Positions 46,085 through 56,942 of a stretch of 64,000 nt of DNA are shown one piece after another; position 1 is the first letter of the stretch; every line of letters starts with the position of its first letter. The DNA is from Gordionus sp. m RMFG-2023 (Eukaryota > Nematomorpha > Gordioida > Chordodea > Parachordodidae). Both the position numbers and the translations under genes were made by a program. Below the pieces are notes generated by a model. The model made no database searches, was not told the origin of the DNA, and saw nothing but the letters and a program-made list of their open reading frames with translations. The DNA lies in the NCBI RefSeq assembly GCF_954871325.1, contig NC_088777.1, forward strand, positions 25,025,366-25,089,365, given 5' to 3'.

Positions 46085-46990
46085 TTTATTAAATTATATT
46101 CTTCTGATTGCAACTGCATATTAACTCCTATATGTAAAATTCCTACTTCTGCCATTTATTTTTGAAAATTTTTTTCAAAATATTAGGACAGCTTTTATAA
46201 TCTATTTATTTTTTAAAGGTTTGTAAAATTTTAAAATTCTACGATGGCGCGTATTAGGAGGAACCTGTCAACCAACATTATGCTGACTCAATTCTGTAAA
46301 TACACTCTGGTTTTTGCCAAATTCACTGAGGAATTATCAGATCAGAAAGCTGCCATGCAATTCATTGGTAATGCCAAATCTGCCATATTTACCATTATAT
46401 ATGGTCACCTATGTCTTTGGATATTTCATATCTGGAGAAAAATTTTTTAATTGTTTTATTGAAATGACATTAATTTTGTTGAAATAGGGGAGGATCAAGG
46501 GAAATGTTTTGATATCTCCTTATTAGATGCATCTGTTAGAATTGCATATGTTTGCACATCTTTCAAATCGTCAAGAATTGACCTTCTGGATTTATATCCT
46601 AAAACATTGATAATAGCCTTGCTCATTTGTGTTCTACAAAGTATATTTTTCATTTATATAAGTCATTAAATATTATGGGGAAAGATTCTACCAACATTGT
46701 GATGTTAAGTAGCTCTCTGAATGTTGTACCTCATGATAGGTATTTACCATTTCCGCAACTGTAGTTGCATCTGTATTATTTCTTATTTTTGAAAAATATT
46801 TTTGTTTTGCAATAGATGTTGATAGACTGCCCTGTACTGATTTATGCTTTGAAGATTTTTGATACCTCAAAATATCATATTCCCTTCCCCCATTGTATTA
46901 ACTAAATACTGTAGAACAACTTCCCCGTACTGATTATAATTATTTTTTACATTGTAAATTTAAAATTGTTTGTTTTTTTATAAAATCTTA
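46085..46990 (-). pseudogene. hAT transposase N-terminal and central part
   Basis: Minus-strand pieces in order: MRYQKSSKHKSVQGSLSTS, KQKYFSKIRNNTDATTVAEM, VQHSESYLTSQCW (46870-46688); KAIINVLGYKSRRSILDDLK (46630-46560), YAILTDASNKEISKHFP (catalytic Asp, about 46555-46505), SDNSSVNLAKTRV (second acidic motif, about 46350-46310), then VNMQLQSEE (46137-46105). The order matches hAT families with the TDASNxxxxKxFP motif. At least three frame changes. The plus-strand frame at 46244-46450 is antisense to this. Confidence 0.8.
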
Positions 46991-47194
46991 TTTATACATT
47001 AGCATAAAATATATTTTTTTACATTGTAAAATTACAACTTTTTTATAAAATTTTATCTTGTTTACATTCTTTTGAATTTAAAAAAGATCGTTGGTTATTA
47101 TTTTTAAACAAAATTAATATATTATAATAAATCAATATGTTATTTTAATAATAAAGATAGTATTTAAAAATTTTGTGTCGTACTATAATTACCT

Positions 47195-47560
47195 ATTTTG
47201 AAAAATAGTTGCGTATTTTATTTTGGAAAATAGTTACCTATTTTATTTTGAAAAAGAGTTGGATATTTTATTTTGAAAATAGTTGGCTATTTTATTTTGA
47301 AAAATAGTTGGCTATTTTATTTTAAATAGTTGGCTATTTAATTTTGAAAAATAGTTGGCTATTTTATTTTGAAAAATAGTTGGTTATTTTATTTAAAATA
47401 GTTGGCTATTTTATTTTAAATAGTTGGCTATTTTATTTTGAAAAATAGTTGGCTATTTTATTTTGAAAAATAGTTGGCTATTTTATTTTAAATAGTTGGC
47501 TATTTTATTTTGAAAAATAATTACCTATTTTATTTTGGAAAATAGATTCGATTTTATATT
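47195..47560. repeat. Subterminal minisatellite of the hAT
   Basis: About 14 units of TTGGCTATTTTATTTTGAAA (+AATAG), alternating between ~28-bp and shorter ~20-bp forms lacking TGAAAAA. It lies 150-500 bp inside the right end. Confidence 0.95.
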
Positions 47561-48752
47561 TATAAAAAATAATAAGCGGATAACTAAGTCAATTCTAAAT
47601 CCTGCCCAAAATTTATTTTTTTAGCAATTTCATATTTCTCCCACAATTTTTATATTACTTCCACAAAATACCGAATTTCTCCCACAATTTGAAACCTGGC
47701 AACCCTGTATATGACTTCCTAAAATGTTCTAAAGTTCCAGTGAATGTTAATAAGGCTAACGATTATAGAAAATCAATTTTTCTATTGGAAAAGTAAATTT
47801 TAGATATGTCATGATTAATTTATTAAAATTAGCCATTATAAGTTTAATGCAATATATTATTTTTTAACATTGAAAAATGCTCAGGCCATTGATTATTATC
47901 TTTTTTTCATCTAAAATTAATTATAGCTGCAAATGTAAGTGTGTATATATATATATATATGTAAGAACATTTGATAAAATTTTACATATAGGCATTATTA
48001 AATGCTATTTTACAACTAAAATTTAATTTAGATTATCACATAAAGATGAAAAGTAAATGTTTACTTTTATTATAATGTATATTGGCCTTATAAATGATTG
48101 CATAATTAATTTATTAAAGTTAGGTATTATAATATATACAACTAAAATTGTATGACAAAATTAAGTGCAGTTTATTATTCTAGCCATTGATTATATATAT
48201 TTTTTCTGCATCACAAATATTATTATATATATAATTTAATGATATTTTAGAAGAAAGAAAAGTTATACTGACAGGAGATGAACAAAAAAAAATAATTAAA
48301 ACAATACATGAGGGGGGTGTATCTACAGTTGCAGGTATTGCTATGTGAGGGCATCTGGGGATTAATAAAACTAATCAAATAATAGCTGAAAAGTAAAAAT
48401 TTGCAATATTCTTTTAATTATTTTTTTTAAGCTTTTATTGGTTGGGGAGCAATAAAAGTGTTAGAGAGTTTATCAAATCCTGTGAGGTTTGTCAAAAATC
48501 AAGCAGTCGTTTTGATAAAACCTCAAATGTTTTGCACAATATTAAAGTTGTGCCAAAATCTTGGTATCAAATTGGCATTGATTTAATCCAGATGCCAGAA
48601 TCCAAGGAAAAATACAAATATATTTTATGTGCCAAATGCTATTTTTCAAAATATTTAATGGCTATTCCTATTAAGGATAAAACAGCTAAATCTGTTGTAA
48701 AAGCCTTATACATCATTGTCAACACCCACCAATGCTATGAAGCAGAGTTGTT

Positions 48753-48870
48753 AAAGTATCTAGATATGAAAATGTAGTATCTGTATCTAGATAGATTTTT
48801 TAGAAAGGTATCTGTATCTAGATATTTTTTAGAGGTATCTGTATCTGTTTTTAGATACTTTTAAAGATAC
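48753..48870. repeat. Left subterminal repeats of the hAT
   Basis: GTATCTGTATCTAGAT and GTATCTAGAT words recur five times between 48756 and 48866 at irregular spacing. They are candidate transposase-binding sites by analogy with other hATs. Confidence 0.85.
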
Positions 48871-49121
48871 ATTTTATATACCCCTTTTTTTATTATAAAT
48901 AAAAATATTTGACTGTAAAATTTATTTTATTTCATATGAGCTTATGAAATAAATAAATAAATATATATATATTATATATTAATATTTATTAATACTATAA
49001 TAAAGAATTATATATACATAAAATATTAAAACTTATATATAAAAAATATATATAAATATTCATTAATTTAAATATTATGTCCGAGTTTATCAATAAACCA
49101 TACAAATTTTAATATTACAAT

Positions 49122-51414
49122 ATGGAAATGGTAAATTTTATTTTATAACTAAATTTTTAAGTTTATATATTTATTTAGATCTATATCGATGAAGAAGAGG
49201 AAGCAACAACAAGTTCTATTGCTTTACCATGGCCAATTTATAGAGCGTATTTTAAAATAATATCTCAAAACAAAGAAAACAATTCTCTGATGGTAAAATG
49301 TTTGCCGTGTCTACCTAAAAATACAAAAATATCCGTCAGTATGACTTCAACGTGCAATATCGTGAAGCACATAAGGGTATAGATATTATATATTTAAAAT
49401 TCTAATTTAAATTTTAAGAGAAAACATCCAAACTTGTTAACAAAAATAAAAAAGGGGAAGGAAAATAAAACTACCAAAGAAAATATTGGACAAGGCTCAT
49501 CCTCCAATAATATTTTTGCTAAAAGACCTTTAACTTTAACTCAAGGCACTTTAGATGATTTAATTATTGCTTTTATTATAGATGGCATGCAGCCATTTTC
49601 AATTGTTGAAAATCTTTCTTTTAAAAAAATGATCAACACTTTGGCTCCACACAAAAATATAATTTGCCGACAGACAGTTGTTGGTAGAATTTCCCAAAGA
49701 TGGGAAAATGAAAAGAAAGAAATAATTAAAAGTCTTATAGAACCATCATTAATATGCACAACAGCAGATTGTTGGAGTGCCTATCGCCGGTATAGCTAAC
49801 ATTTAAATTTGTATAATAATTAATTAAGAATAAATTATTTCAGCAATTTTAAGAAATTTTAATTTTTAGTTCTAGGAGTAACCGCTCACTATATAAATCC
49901 AATAAGTTTGGAAAGAAAAAATATAGCGTTGGCTTGTAAAAGAATGACTGGTAGTCATACATATGATAAAATAGCAAAAAATTTACAAGATATAGCTAAG
50001 GATTATTGCAATCAAAATAAAATTTCAAAGACCATTACAGATAATGCCAAAAATTTTATAAAATGTTTTAGGTTTATTTTATTATAAATAAACATAATAT
50101 ATGATTGATTACTTAATTTATTAAAGAGTTTTCAAGCCAATTGAAAATAATACAAGTGAATCAATTGATGATCTGGAAGATGAAGCAGTTGTGCCAATTT
50201 CTATATCAAATCTTTATAATACTGCACAGGATTCTGAATTATCAGAATCATTTAGTTTACCTCATCACCAATGTTGTGCCAGTCACACATTGAATCTTAT
50301 AGCCACTGTGGATGCCAATAGAGCCATGCAGTGTAAACAATATCAGAGGGTAAAACTAATTTTAATTAAATAAGTAATATTTTCTTCATTAGATATATAG
50401 CACAACACTACATAAATGCCAAAATATATGGAATAGGCAAAATAAGTCTCCTATTTCATCTGAGATTATTAAGGAATATATTGGTCGTTATTTTATATGT
50501 CCTAATATAACTAGATGGAACTCCACCTATAATGCCTTACAATTAATGTCAGAAATTATAAAAGCTAAATCTGACAAAGTGGACAAGATATGTGATGGAA
50601 TAAAACTATCTAGGTTTTTACCTAATGAATGTGATTTTATTCATGAATATTGTTTAGTAAGTTATAAATAATATTTATATATATAGCATTATTTTAAATT
50701 AGCTAATGAAGCCAATAACTAATTCCCTTGATATTTTGCAGGGAAATAAGTATATGTACACAGCTTATTACTGTGCAACTATTTCACAACTTATTATCAA
50801 ATTAAAGAATTTTAAAGAAATGAACCAGAGATTCTGTTTACCACTCTTAGATGCCTTACTTAAAGGGATTGAGGATAGGTAAATTAATATAATAAATTAA
50901 AAATATTTAATAATTCTAGGTTTATTGTGACCTTATTTGAAGATGATAATATTATAGCAACCATGCTCCACCCTTTTTTTAAACTTGATTGGACATGGTT
51001 GCAAATGGAAGAAAATCTTAATAAAAGAAAACAATTGATACAAAGATTAGCTGGTGAATTATCAAAGTCATCAACTGACTGCAAGCAAATAACCTGCCAA
51101 AAAAATCAAATAATTTAATTTCAGATTTTTTTCAGTACCCTACAGCAGATATAATTTCTAATAATGATTTAAATTTTGATAATCAACAAATTTTAAATAA
51201 TTTTTTCAAAAATGAATGTAGAGATTTTAGCGCTTTTAAAGAATACCCTGATATATAATTGTTATTTATTAAATATAACACTACAATTCCTTCAAGCGCC
51301 CCTGTGGAAAGACTATTTAGTGTTGCTAAAAATGTCTTTACAGATAAACGAGGATGCCTAAATGATCAAAATTTTGAAAATATTTTATTACTGAAATCTA
51401 ATAATTATTTATAA
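49122..51414 (+). CDS. hAT transposase, eight exons
   Basis: Start ATG 49122 (exon 1 of nine bases, MEM), then introns at 49131-49178, 49377-49418, about 49791-49871, 50072-50126, 50350-50392, 50657-50702 and 50879-50919, all GT-AG. The second intron splices a BED finger: VKCLPC in exon 2 and NIVKHIR/RKHPNLL across the junction. Then TTADCWSAYRR (first catalytic Asp), ITDNAKNF, CASHTLNLIATVDA, NITRWNSTYNAL, and a C-terminal SSAPVERLFSVAKNVF before the stop at 51412-51414. Roughly 640 residues, normal for hAT. Defects: a frameshift at an A-run near 51100, a stop TAA near 51256, and one exon 3/4 junction off by a base. The ATG choice rests on the splice keeping frame into IYIDEEEEA. Confidence 0.92.
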
Positions 51415-51580
51415 TTATTTAATCATATATTTTCATATATTATATTAAAATCATTATTTTAGTTATATTCTGATAAATGTTATATCGCGTCAATAAATTT
51501 TTTAGCTCATTTCATGAATTTTCACAATATAATATTAATTTAGGTTTATGCAAACCTATAAGAGCATAATAAAAAATGTG

Positions 51581-51690
51581 TCTGTATACAGATCAATTTA
51601 AAAAATGTATCTGTATACAGATCAATTTAAAAAATGTATCTGTATACAGATCAATTTAAAAAATGTATCTGTATACAGATCAATTTAAAA
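51581..51690. repeat. Right subterminal 29-bp tandem repeats
   Basis: TCTGTATACAGATCAATTTA starts at 51581, 51610, 51639 and 51668, an exact 29-bp period. Each unit holds the palindrome ATCTGTATACAGAT. Degenerate GTATCTGTATCTAGAT words follow to 51780, as at the left end. Confidence 0.97.
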
Positions 51691-52749
51691 ATTGTATCTG
51701 TATCTTGATAACTTTTTAGACGCTGTATCTGTATCTAGATAACTTTTGAGACTATGTATCTGTATCTAGATCCATTTAAAAAGTATCTTTTAACAACTCT
51801 GCTATGAAGTAATAAAATAAAAATACCAATTTTAACTGAATTTTATTATATTAATATATATTTTTTTAAATTTAATAAAACTAAAATATATATTTATTAA
51901 AGATTCAGATAAATGATCAAGGCAGGAGAATTCCATAAATATTGTGGGATTGTCCAGAGAGTAACCTCAGCTTACCACCCACAAGCAAATGGTTTGGTTG
52001 AGCGAGTTAACAGAACAATCCAGAACCGAATAGCAAAATCGGTTTTGGATATCCAAACTGACTGGCCAGATGCTTTGGTAGGGGTGTGTGGCACCTACAA
52101 TTCTTGCATACACTCTTCTACGGGATTTTCGCCCTATGAACTAATGTATGGTCAGAAACCACGACGCCCTCTTACAGTAGAAATAATTTTTAATGTTATA
52201 TTTTAATTATTATTTAGTTACAAAACAAAATTGAGGATGTATTAGCCTTACCAGAGGTTATGGCAAAAATAACAATTGATCATTGTTTAAAAGAAGAGTT
52301 AGAAATTAAAATGGCTCATCTTAAAAAATAACGGAACTGGCTATACAAAATATTGGTATAGCCCAGCTTAAACAAAAAAAGGATTACGAAAAAAGATCAA
52401 ATGGTTCTAAATCTTTTATTTTGGGACAAAAGGTTCTTGCTTGGAACCATAAAAGGTCAGATAGGAAAGGGGGGAAAATGTTGAAACCCTGGATAGGCCC
52501 TTATTTGATCAATAAAATATTTGATAGGGGTAATAATTTTATATTATATTAATTATTACTGTATATCAAGGTGTATATGAATTAATAACCACGAATAATC
52601 TCATATTAAAAACAAAATATAATTTATCCAATTTAAAAGAATTTATTGTAAGAAACAATGAATATCCAGATGAAAATGGTAATGATTTTTAAAAAATTAC
52701 ATTTTTTATGAAGTAAAAAAAATATTTTTAGATACAAAAATTAATATTT

Positions 52750-53220
52750 AATAACTTTATAATTATTTTTAATGTTTTTATTATAATTAATGCATTGCCT
52801 TTAGATAGTAGTTCCCAAAATGGCCTTTATGATGAAATTATTCCACTTGCTACGGAGTTTGTTGATCCAAACTCTCCCAGAGGTATTGTATTTAGGATAT
52901 ATATTTGAATTATCTTTTGAATGATAATCTTATAATTATTTTTTGAATAATAACCTTATAATTATTTTTAATGTTTTTATTATAATTAATGCATTGCCTT
53001 TAGATAGTAGTTCCCAAAATGGCCTTCATGATGAAATTATTCCACTTGCTACGGAGTTTGTTGATCCAAAGTCTCATTGTATTTAGGATATATTTGAATT
53101 ATTTTTTTGAAAATAAAGCAGCACGTGTGTTACTTATAGATAGTGGTTCCCAAAATGTTGAGTTTGAAGATAAAAATATTCAGCATGACAGGGATTTTAT
53201 CAATCCAAAGACTCCCTTAG
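52750..53220 (+). repeat. Tandem repeats of the last exon of the integrase fossil
   Basis: A segment with GCATTGCCTTTAGATAGTAG and its upstream intron appears at about 52793 and 52981 (188-bp period). A more diverged third relative starts near 53140 (DSGSQN-type peptide). This is local segment duplication within the fossil. Confidence 0.8.
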
Positions 53221-53384
53221 GTAATGTTATTTCTGATATATATTTGATTTATTTTTTAATTTATTACGTATACAGAATTGGATGATGATATTTTGATAAT
53301 AAATAAATTAGAAAATATCCCTAGATATTTTTTTCCTACAACAAAGGTATGGAAAAAATGATTGGAGCCTCCTATCAATAATCT

Positions 53385-53505
53385 GTACTAGAGGTCTGGA
53401 TTGGGTGGTTTTTTCGCCCGTACTTTAAAAAAAATATTTTCAACATTGGGCGAGAGGGTTAAAAAATTTAGGAGAATTTGATATTTTTCAGGCGACAGTA
53501 AATGT
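53385..53505. other. MITE end-like spot
   Basis: TAGAGGTCTGGATTGGGTGG matches the spot at 56915 (TAGAGGTCTGTAATGGGCGG) next to the right palindrome arm. These look like ends of the same short-element family; no second end was placed. Confidence 0.4.
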
Positions 53506-54925
53506 AGTATACTCATTGGGGTTATAAATATTCATTGGTTATTAGTATTCATTGGCGCTTATTAGCACTCATTGGCGCTTAACTCATTGAGACTTTATGG
53601 GACTTGTTAATATTCATTCTACTTATTGATATTCATGGGCGCTTAATAGTATTAATTGGAACTTATTAATATTCATTAGCGCTCATTAGTATTCATGCGC
53701 TAATTAGCACTTATTGGTATCAGTAAAGTGGGACTTATTAGCATTCTTTGGCGTTTATTGGCCCTCTTTGGCTCTTATTTGTACTCTTTAGGACTTATTA
53801 ATATTTATTGAAGCTTATTAGCATTTATTGGCGCTAATTAGCTTTTATTAGCGCATATTAGAACTTATTGGGAGTTATTGGCACTCATTGGAGCTTATTG
53901 GCACTCTTTGGGACTTATTAATATTCATTGGCTCTTATTAGTACTCATTTGGAATTATTAGCCCTCTTTGTGGCATATTGGCACTCTTTGGCGCTTATTA
54001 ATATTCATGGCAGTTATTAATCCACAATGTGGTTTATTAGTACTTTTTGGCGCTTATTAACACTCTTTGAAGCTTATTGGTAGTGTTAATTTGCTTGATC
54101 GTAAAATTTACAGGCCTGCTTTGAACACGAACCCAGGGTTCAGACCCGGGTGTCAGTATAAATTTCTAATTTAATAGTGTGCAATAATTTATTTGAAAAT
54201 ATTTTCCACCGCTTTCTGGCTTCCTCCCTTATTTCAATTGGCTTCCTCCCTTATTTCAATAAAGAAAAGATTTATACACGATTTTAAAATCTAAATCATT
54301 ATTTTAATTATAGATTTATATATAGATGTGATATTAGCTCAATAACTTTAATAGCTCACATACATTTGTAAATGTATCGCATCTAAAAAGGTACAAGTAA
54401 TTTTAAATATGGCTAACTCAATAATCACCAAGGACAGGGTAGCCTAAGAAATATATCGTATCAGTAAAACAGGGTCTGGCCCTGGTCTATTTTTTTATTT
54501 TTTAATACATTTAAATTGATATATTTTTAAAGATGAAAAAAAAATATATTTTAATATGTATAAAATTAAAATAAAATCTTACTTTGTTTACTCCTTTTAT
54601 TATATATTTAATAATAATAATAATAATAATACTCCTTTCACTTCGCTGTAATCGGAAATTGTGAGGGGGATAAATTTGTTTATAAAAAATAATAAATATA
54701 CATATTGTTAAAAGAAGTGACTTTTCTTTCTTTTTTAATAATATATAATTGAAAATTAATAAATAAAAAATATATTTCTTATACTTGAAAAGCTTCCTTT
54801 TCTTCTGAAATTTAAAAAAAGGAAATAAAATAATTTTCATCAAATTTATAATTATAATTGTTTCCAACGAGTGTTGCATATTGTATAATACATTAGAGAT
54901 CTGAAAAAGTTCGGTCCGGGCCTTA
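53506..54925 (-). repeat. Left arm of 4.7-kb palindrome
   Basis: This pairs in inverse with 56943-58244. It is nearly identical outside the array part: only scattered differences across the 54090-54925 portion. It contains array B, a GAACCCAGGGTTCAGACCCG stretch, a duplicated CTTCCTCCCTTATTTCAATT word, and a (TAA)n run. A 122-residue AT-rich frame in it has a twin in the other arm and is not a gene by any motif. Confidence 0.93.
53510..54085 (-). repeat. Satellite-like array B
   Basis: About 29 degenerate units of GCTTATTAGCACTCATTGGC type, the inverse of arrays A and C. It has three or so more units than array C. Confidence 0.88.
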
Positions 54926-55266
54926 TTTTTTTAAATAAATCGGGTTCGGGCTCGGGCCTAATATTTTTTAAGAAAAATTCCCGCCAGTTAGAGTCGGGCC
55001 TTAAAAGTTTTTTTAAATATAACTAAATTTATCAATTTCATGTTGAATTTTTTATGTAAAATAAAAATATTTAATTTTATTTATAGAAACTAGACGCCAT
55101 ATAACATACATCCTTCAGAGTAATTATTAAAATTAATTTCTATATTTAAATAAATTAATGCCGGACCGGTAAATTTTTTAAAAAAAAAGTACGGATTCAA
55201 GCCAGAAAACATTTTTTTTTAAATTTTGGGCCGGGCTTGAAAAATTAGGCCCGATGCAGATCACTA
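54894..55266. mobile_element. 373-bp MITE, CCGGGC family, hAT type
   Basis: Exact 8-bp TSD TAATACAT (54886-54893, 55267-55274). Ends TAGAGATCTG and (inward from right) TAGTGATCTG. GC words GGTCCGGGCC, GGGCCGGGCTTG alternate with A/T runs. Its left 30 bp are shared with the right palindrome arm. Confidence 0.88.
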
Positions 55267-55274
55267 TAATACAT

Positions 55275-56155
55275 TATTATAATATATTTTCCTCTAGCTA
55301 ACCAGCAATTAGTAAGTAATTACTTTAGACCCGAGGTTCAGATGAATAACACATTTGCATTATATATATCCAGTATCAATTTAAATTTTTCTATTTTTCA
55401 TTCATAAATTATTTTCTTTTTTAAAAAATTTTTAAATCAAAATATAAATCCTTACTTTTTTTTAGTTTTAAAATAATTTCTGGTATTAAAAAAAAAAGAT
55501 TCAGAACAACAAATAGGTCGAGGGGCCATGGAAACTTTCTTAAAACGTGTTCTAGCATGCCCTGGCTTAATAAATTAGTATCGCTATGCCCATTCTTAAT
55601 TCAGAATGAGGTGCGAACTTTCTAACCGGGTTTGTTCAATTTCTAAAAAAGTATATTTTTCTCCTGCCTATTTTGAAGTCAAAATATATAAAATCAATTT
55701 ACACTTTTTATATAGTTTTAAATTTAATTAAGGTTAAGTTATCTGAAGTTTTTATTTTCAACATTTTCTTTCAACTTCAAGTTTTAAAAGTAATTAAATG
55801 TGTTTTATTTTAATTATTTTTACAATCAAAATATTTCTCTATCAACAATGGGTTTTATTTTTAATTTAATCAACATGTTTTTAAATCGTTATAACCAACA
55901 AGACAACACTGAAAAATAATAATTAAAAATTCAAAAATATAAAAAACGCATGCTGATTGTGAATTTAACAGATTCCAATCAAAAGCACCCCAATCCAATT
56001 TAAACAATTTAAATTAAATGTTAAGAAAATGAGATGAGAATGAGATTAATGTATAAACAAAGTTTTAATAATTAATTAGAATAAAATGTATAATAAGATT
56101 TAATTTAATATTGTAATTGAAAATGAGATTTTTTTTTACTTTTCATTTATCTGAA
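55275..56155. other. Palindrome spacer, no gene
   Basis: AT-rich, no recognised coding sequence. ACCCGAGGTTCAGATG at 55328 resembles the GGGTTCAGACCC word of the arms. Confidence 0.35.
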
Positions 56156-56158
56156 CCC

Positions 56159-56220
56159 CGGTGTAACGTGTGAAAGTGATCTGTGAGATTTCGAAATATC
56201 ACGCAATCACTTTCACACGG
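56159..56220. repeat. 62-bp imperfect palindrome
   Basis: Outer arms CGTGTGAAAGTGAT and ATCACTTTCACACGG, centre ATTTCGAAAT. It can form a long hairpin. Related to 44148-44305. Confidence 0.85.
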
Positions 56221-56732
56221 ATGAATTGTGAGATTTTGATGATAATGGCCCCCAATGTTTTTGAAGCGATAAGCAAAAATTTTCATGACATGAATTTAAA
56301 TGATAATATAATATAGACAATAATGGTATAAAACCTAACTGTTAAATTATAATCTATGTTTTAGAATAATATTTTAATAATGCTTTGCAAGATATATATA
56401 TCGTTTCATTTTAAGAACTCATCTTTATTTTTTTTAAATCATTAAGTCGAATAATGAGAGCTGTAAAATAAAGGAACATCATTAAAGTTAAGGATATAAA
56501 ATATAATATAGAAACAATAATGGTATCACACCTAACTATTTAATTATAATCTATGTTTTGAAATAATATTTTAGTAATGCTTTGTAAAATATATATTGTT
56601 TCATTTCAAGAGCTCATCTTTATTTTAACATCATTAACAATATAATAAAATTTATCTTTTTGATATATATAAATTTAATTAAAAAGTAGATTATATTTTA
56701 TATATAACAAATAAAATTAAGCATTTCAAGGT

Positions 56733-56817
56733 GTGGTGGGTAGTCTAGTTAGTAAGACTTACTTACATTACCAATCCTCAAAATGCGGGTTCAAATCCAT
56801 GTAGCGTACATTTTTTT
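56733..56817 (+). other. tRNA-derived, SINE-like segment
   Basis: TAGTCTAGTTAG fits the Pol III A box and GGTTCAAATCC the B box. The D arm GTCT/AGAC pairs fully. A T7 run at 56811-56817 could terminate Pol III. The anticodon arm and acceptor ends do not pair, so it is a relic and not a tRNA gene. Confidence 0.55.
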
Positions 56818-56942
56818 ATTTAAATTGTTTTTTTTATCTATCTTATCTAATATTTTAAATTTATATTTTTAGTCTGCATATCATACCAAATAGTGTGTGA
56901 TAAGATGCAGATTAGAGGTCTGTAATGGGCGGGTTTTTAGCG

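Larger units (their letters stand above)
44539..47707 (-). mobile_element. 3.2-kb hAT, CAGGGTTGCCA family, rearranged
   Basis: Ends CAGGGTTGCCATG (left) and, inward from right, CAGGGTTGCCAGG. Duplicated target TATATGAC (44532-44539 and 47708-47715; the C at 44539 is shared with the left end). Subterminal CTCCCACAA words on both sides. N-terminal and central transposase parts lie on the minus strand and the C-terminal part on the plus strand, so the element is internally inverted. A second copy starts at 62391. Confidence 0.88.
48743..51801 (+). mobile_element. 3.06-kb hAT transposon, nearly intact
   Basis: Perfect 13-bp terminal inverted repeat CAGAGTTGTTAAA / TTTAACAACTCTG. Exact 8-bp TSD CTATGAAG (48735-48742, 51802-51809). 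Patterned subterminal repeats at both ends. One eight-exon transposase gene. The target is the core domain of the integrase fossil. Of all elements here this one has the fewest defects, which suggests the youngest insertion. Confidence 0.97.
44480..53362 (+). mobile_element. Integrase-bearing element with introns (fossil)
   Basis: Plus-strand exons of an integrase of Ty3/Gypsy or Ginger/GIN1 type. A zinc-binding region with a CEVCQK pair lies at about 48290-48490. Catalytic-core sequence with YQIGIDLI is at 48540-48590, and an AYHPQANGLVERVNRT signature is at 51970-52015. More exons follow, with a repeated last exon (52750-53220). AT-rich GT-AG introns of some 45-60 bp separate exons, which is more typical of Ginger or domesticated integrase genes than of Gypsy. 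Two hATs (44539-47707, 48743-51801) inserted later. It is broken: two insertions plus several smaller breaks. Old relative to both hATs. Start and left end are unresolved. Confidence 0.65.

Noticed and set aside
46244-46450. 68-residue plus-strand ORF repeated near 63067
   Set aside because: Antisense to the hAT central region; it recurs only because the element has two copies here.
51581-51690. CRISPR-like array
   Set aside because: Units are contiguous 29-mers without unique spacers, inside hAT ends of a eukaryotic genome.
54511-54879. 122-residue ORF with a conserved twin at 56925-57371
   Set aside because: Conservation is due to the recent palindrome; the peptide is AT-driven Ile/Lys/Phe with no motif.
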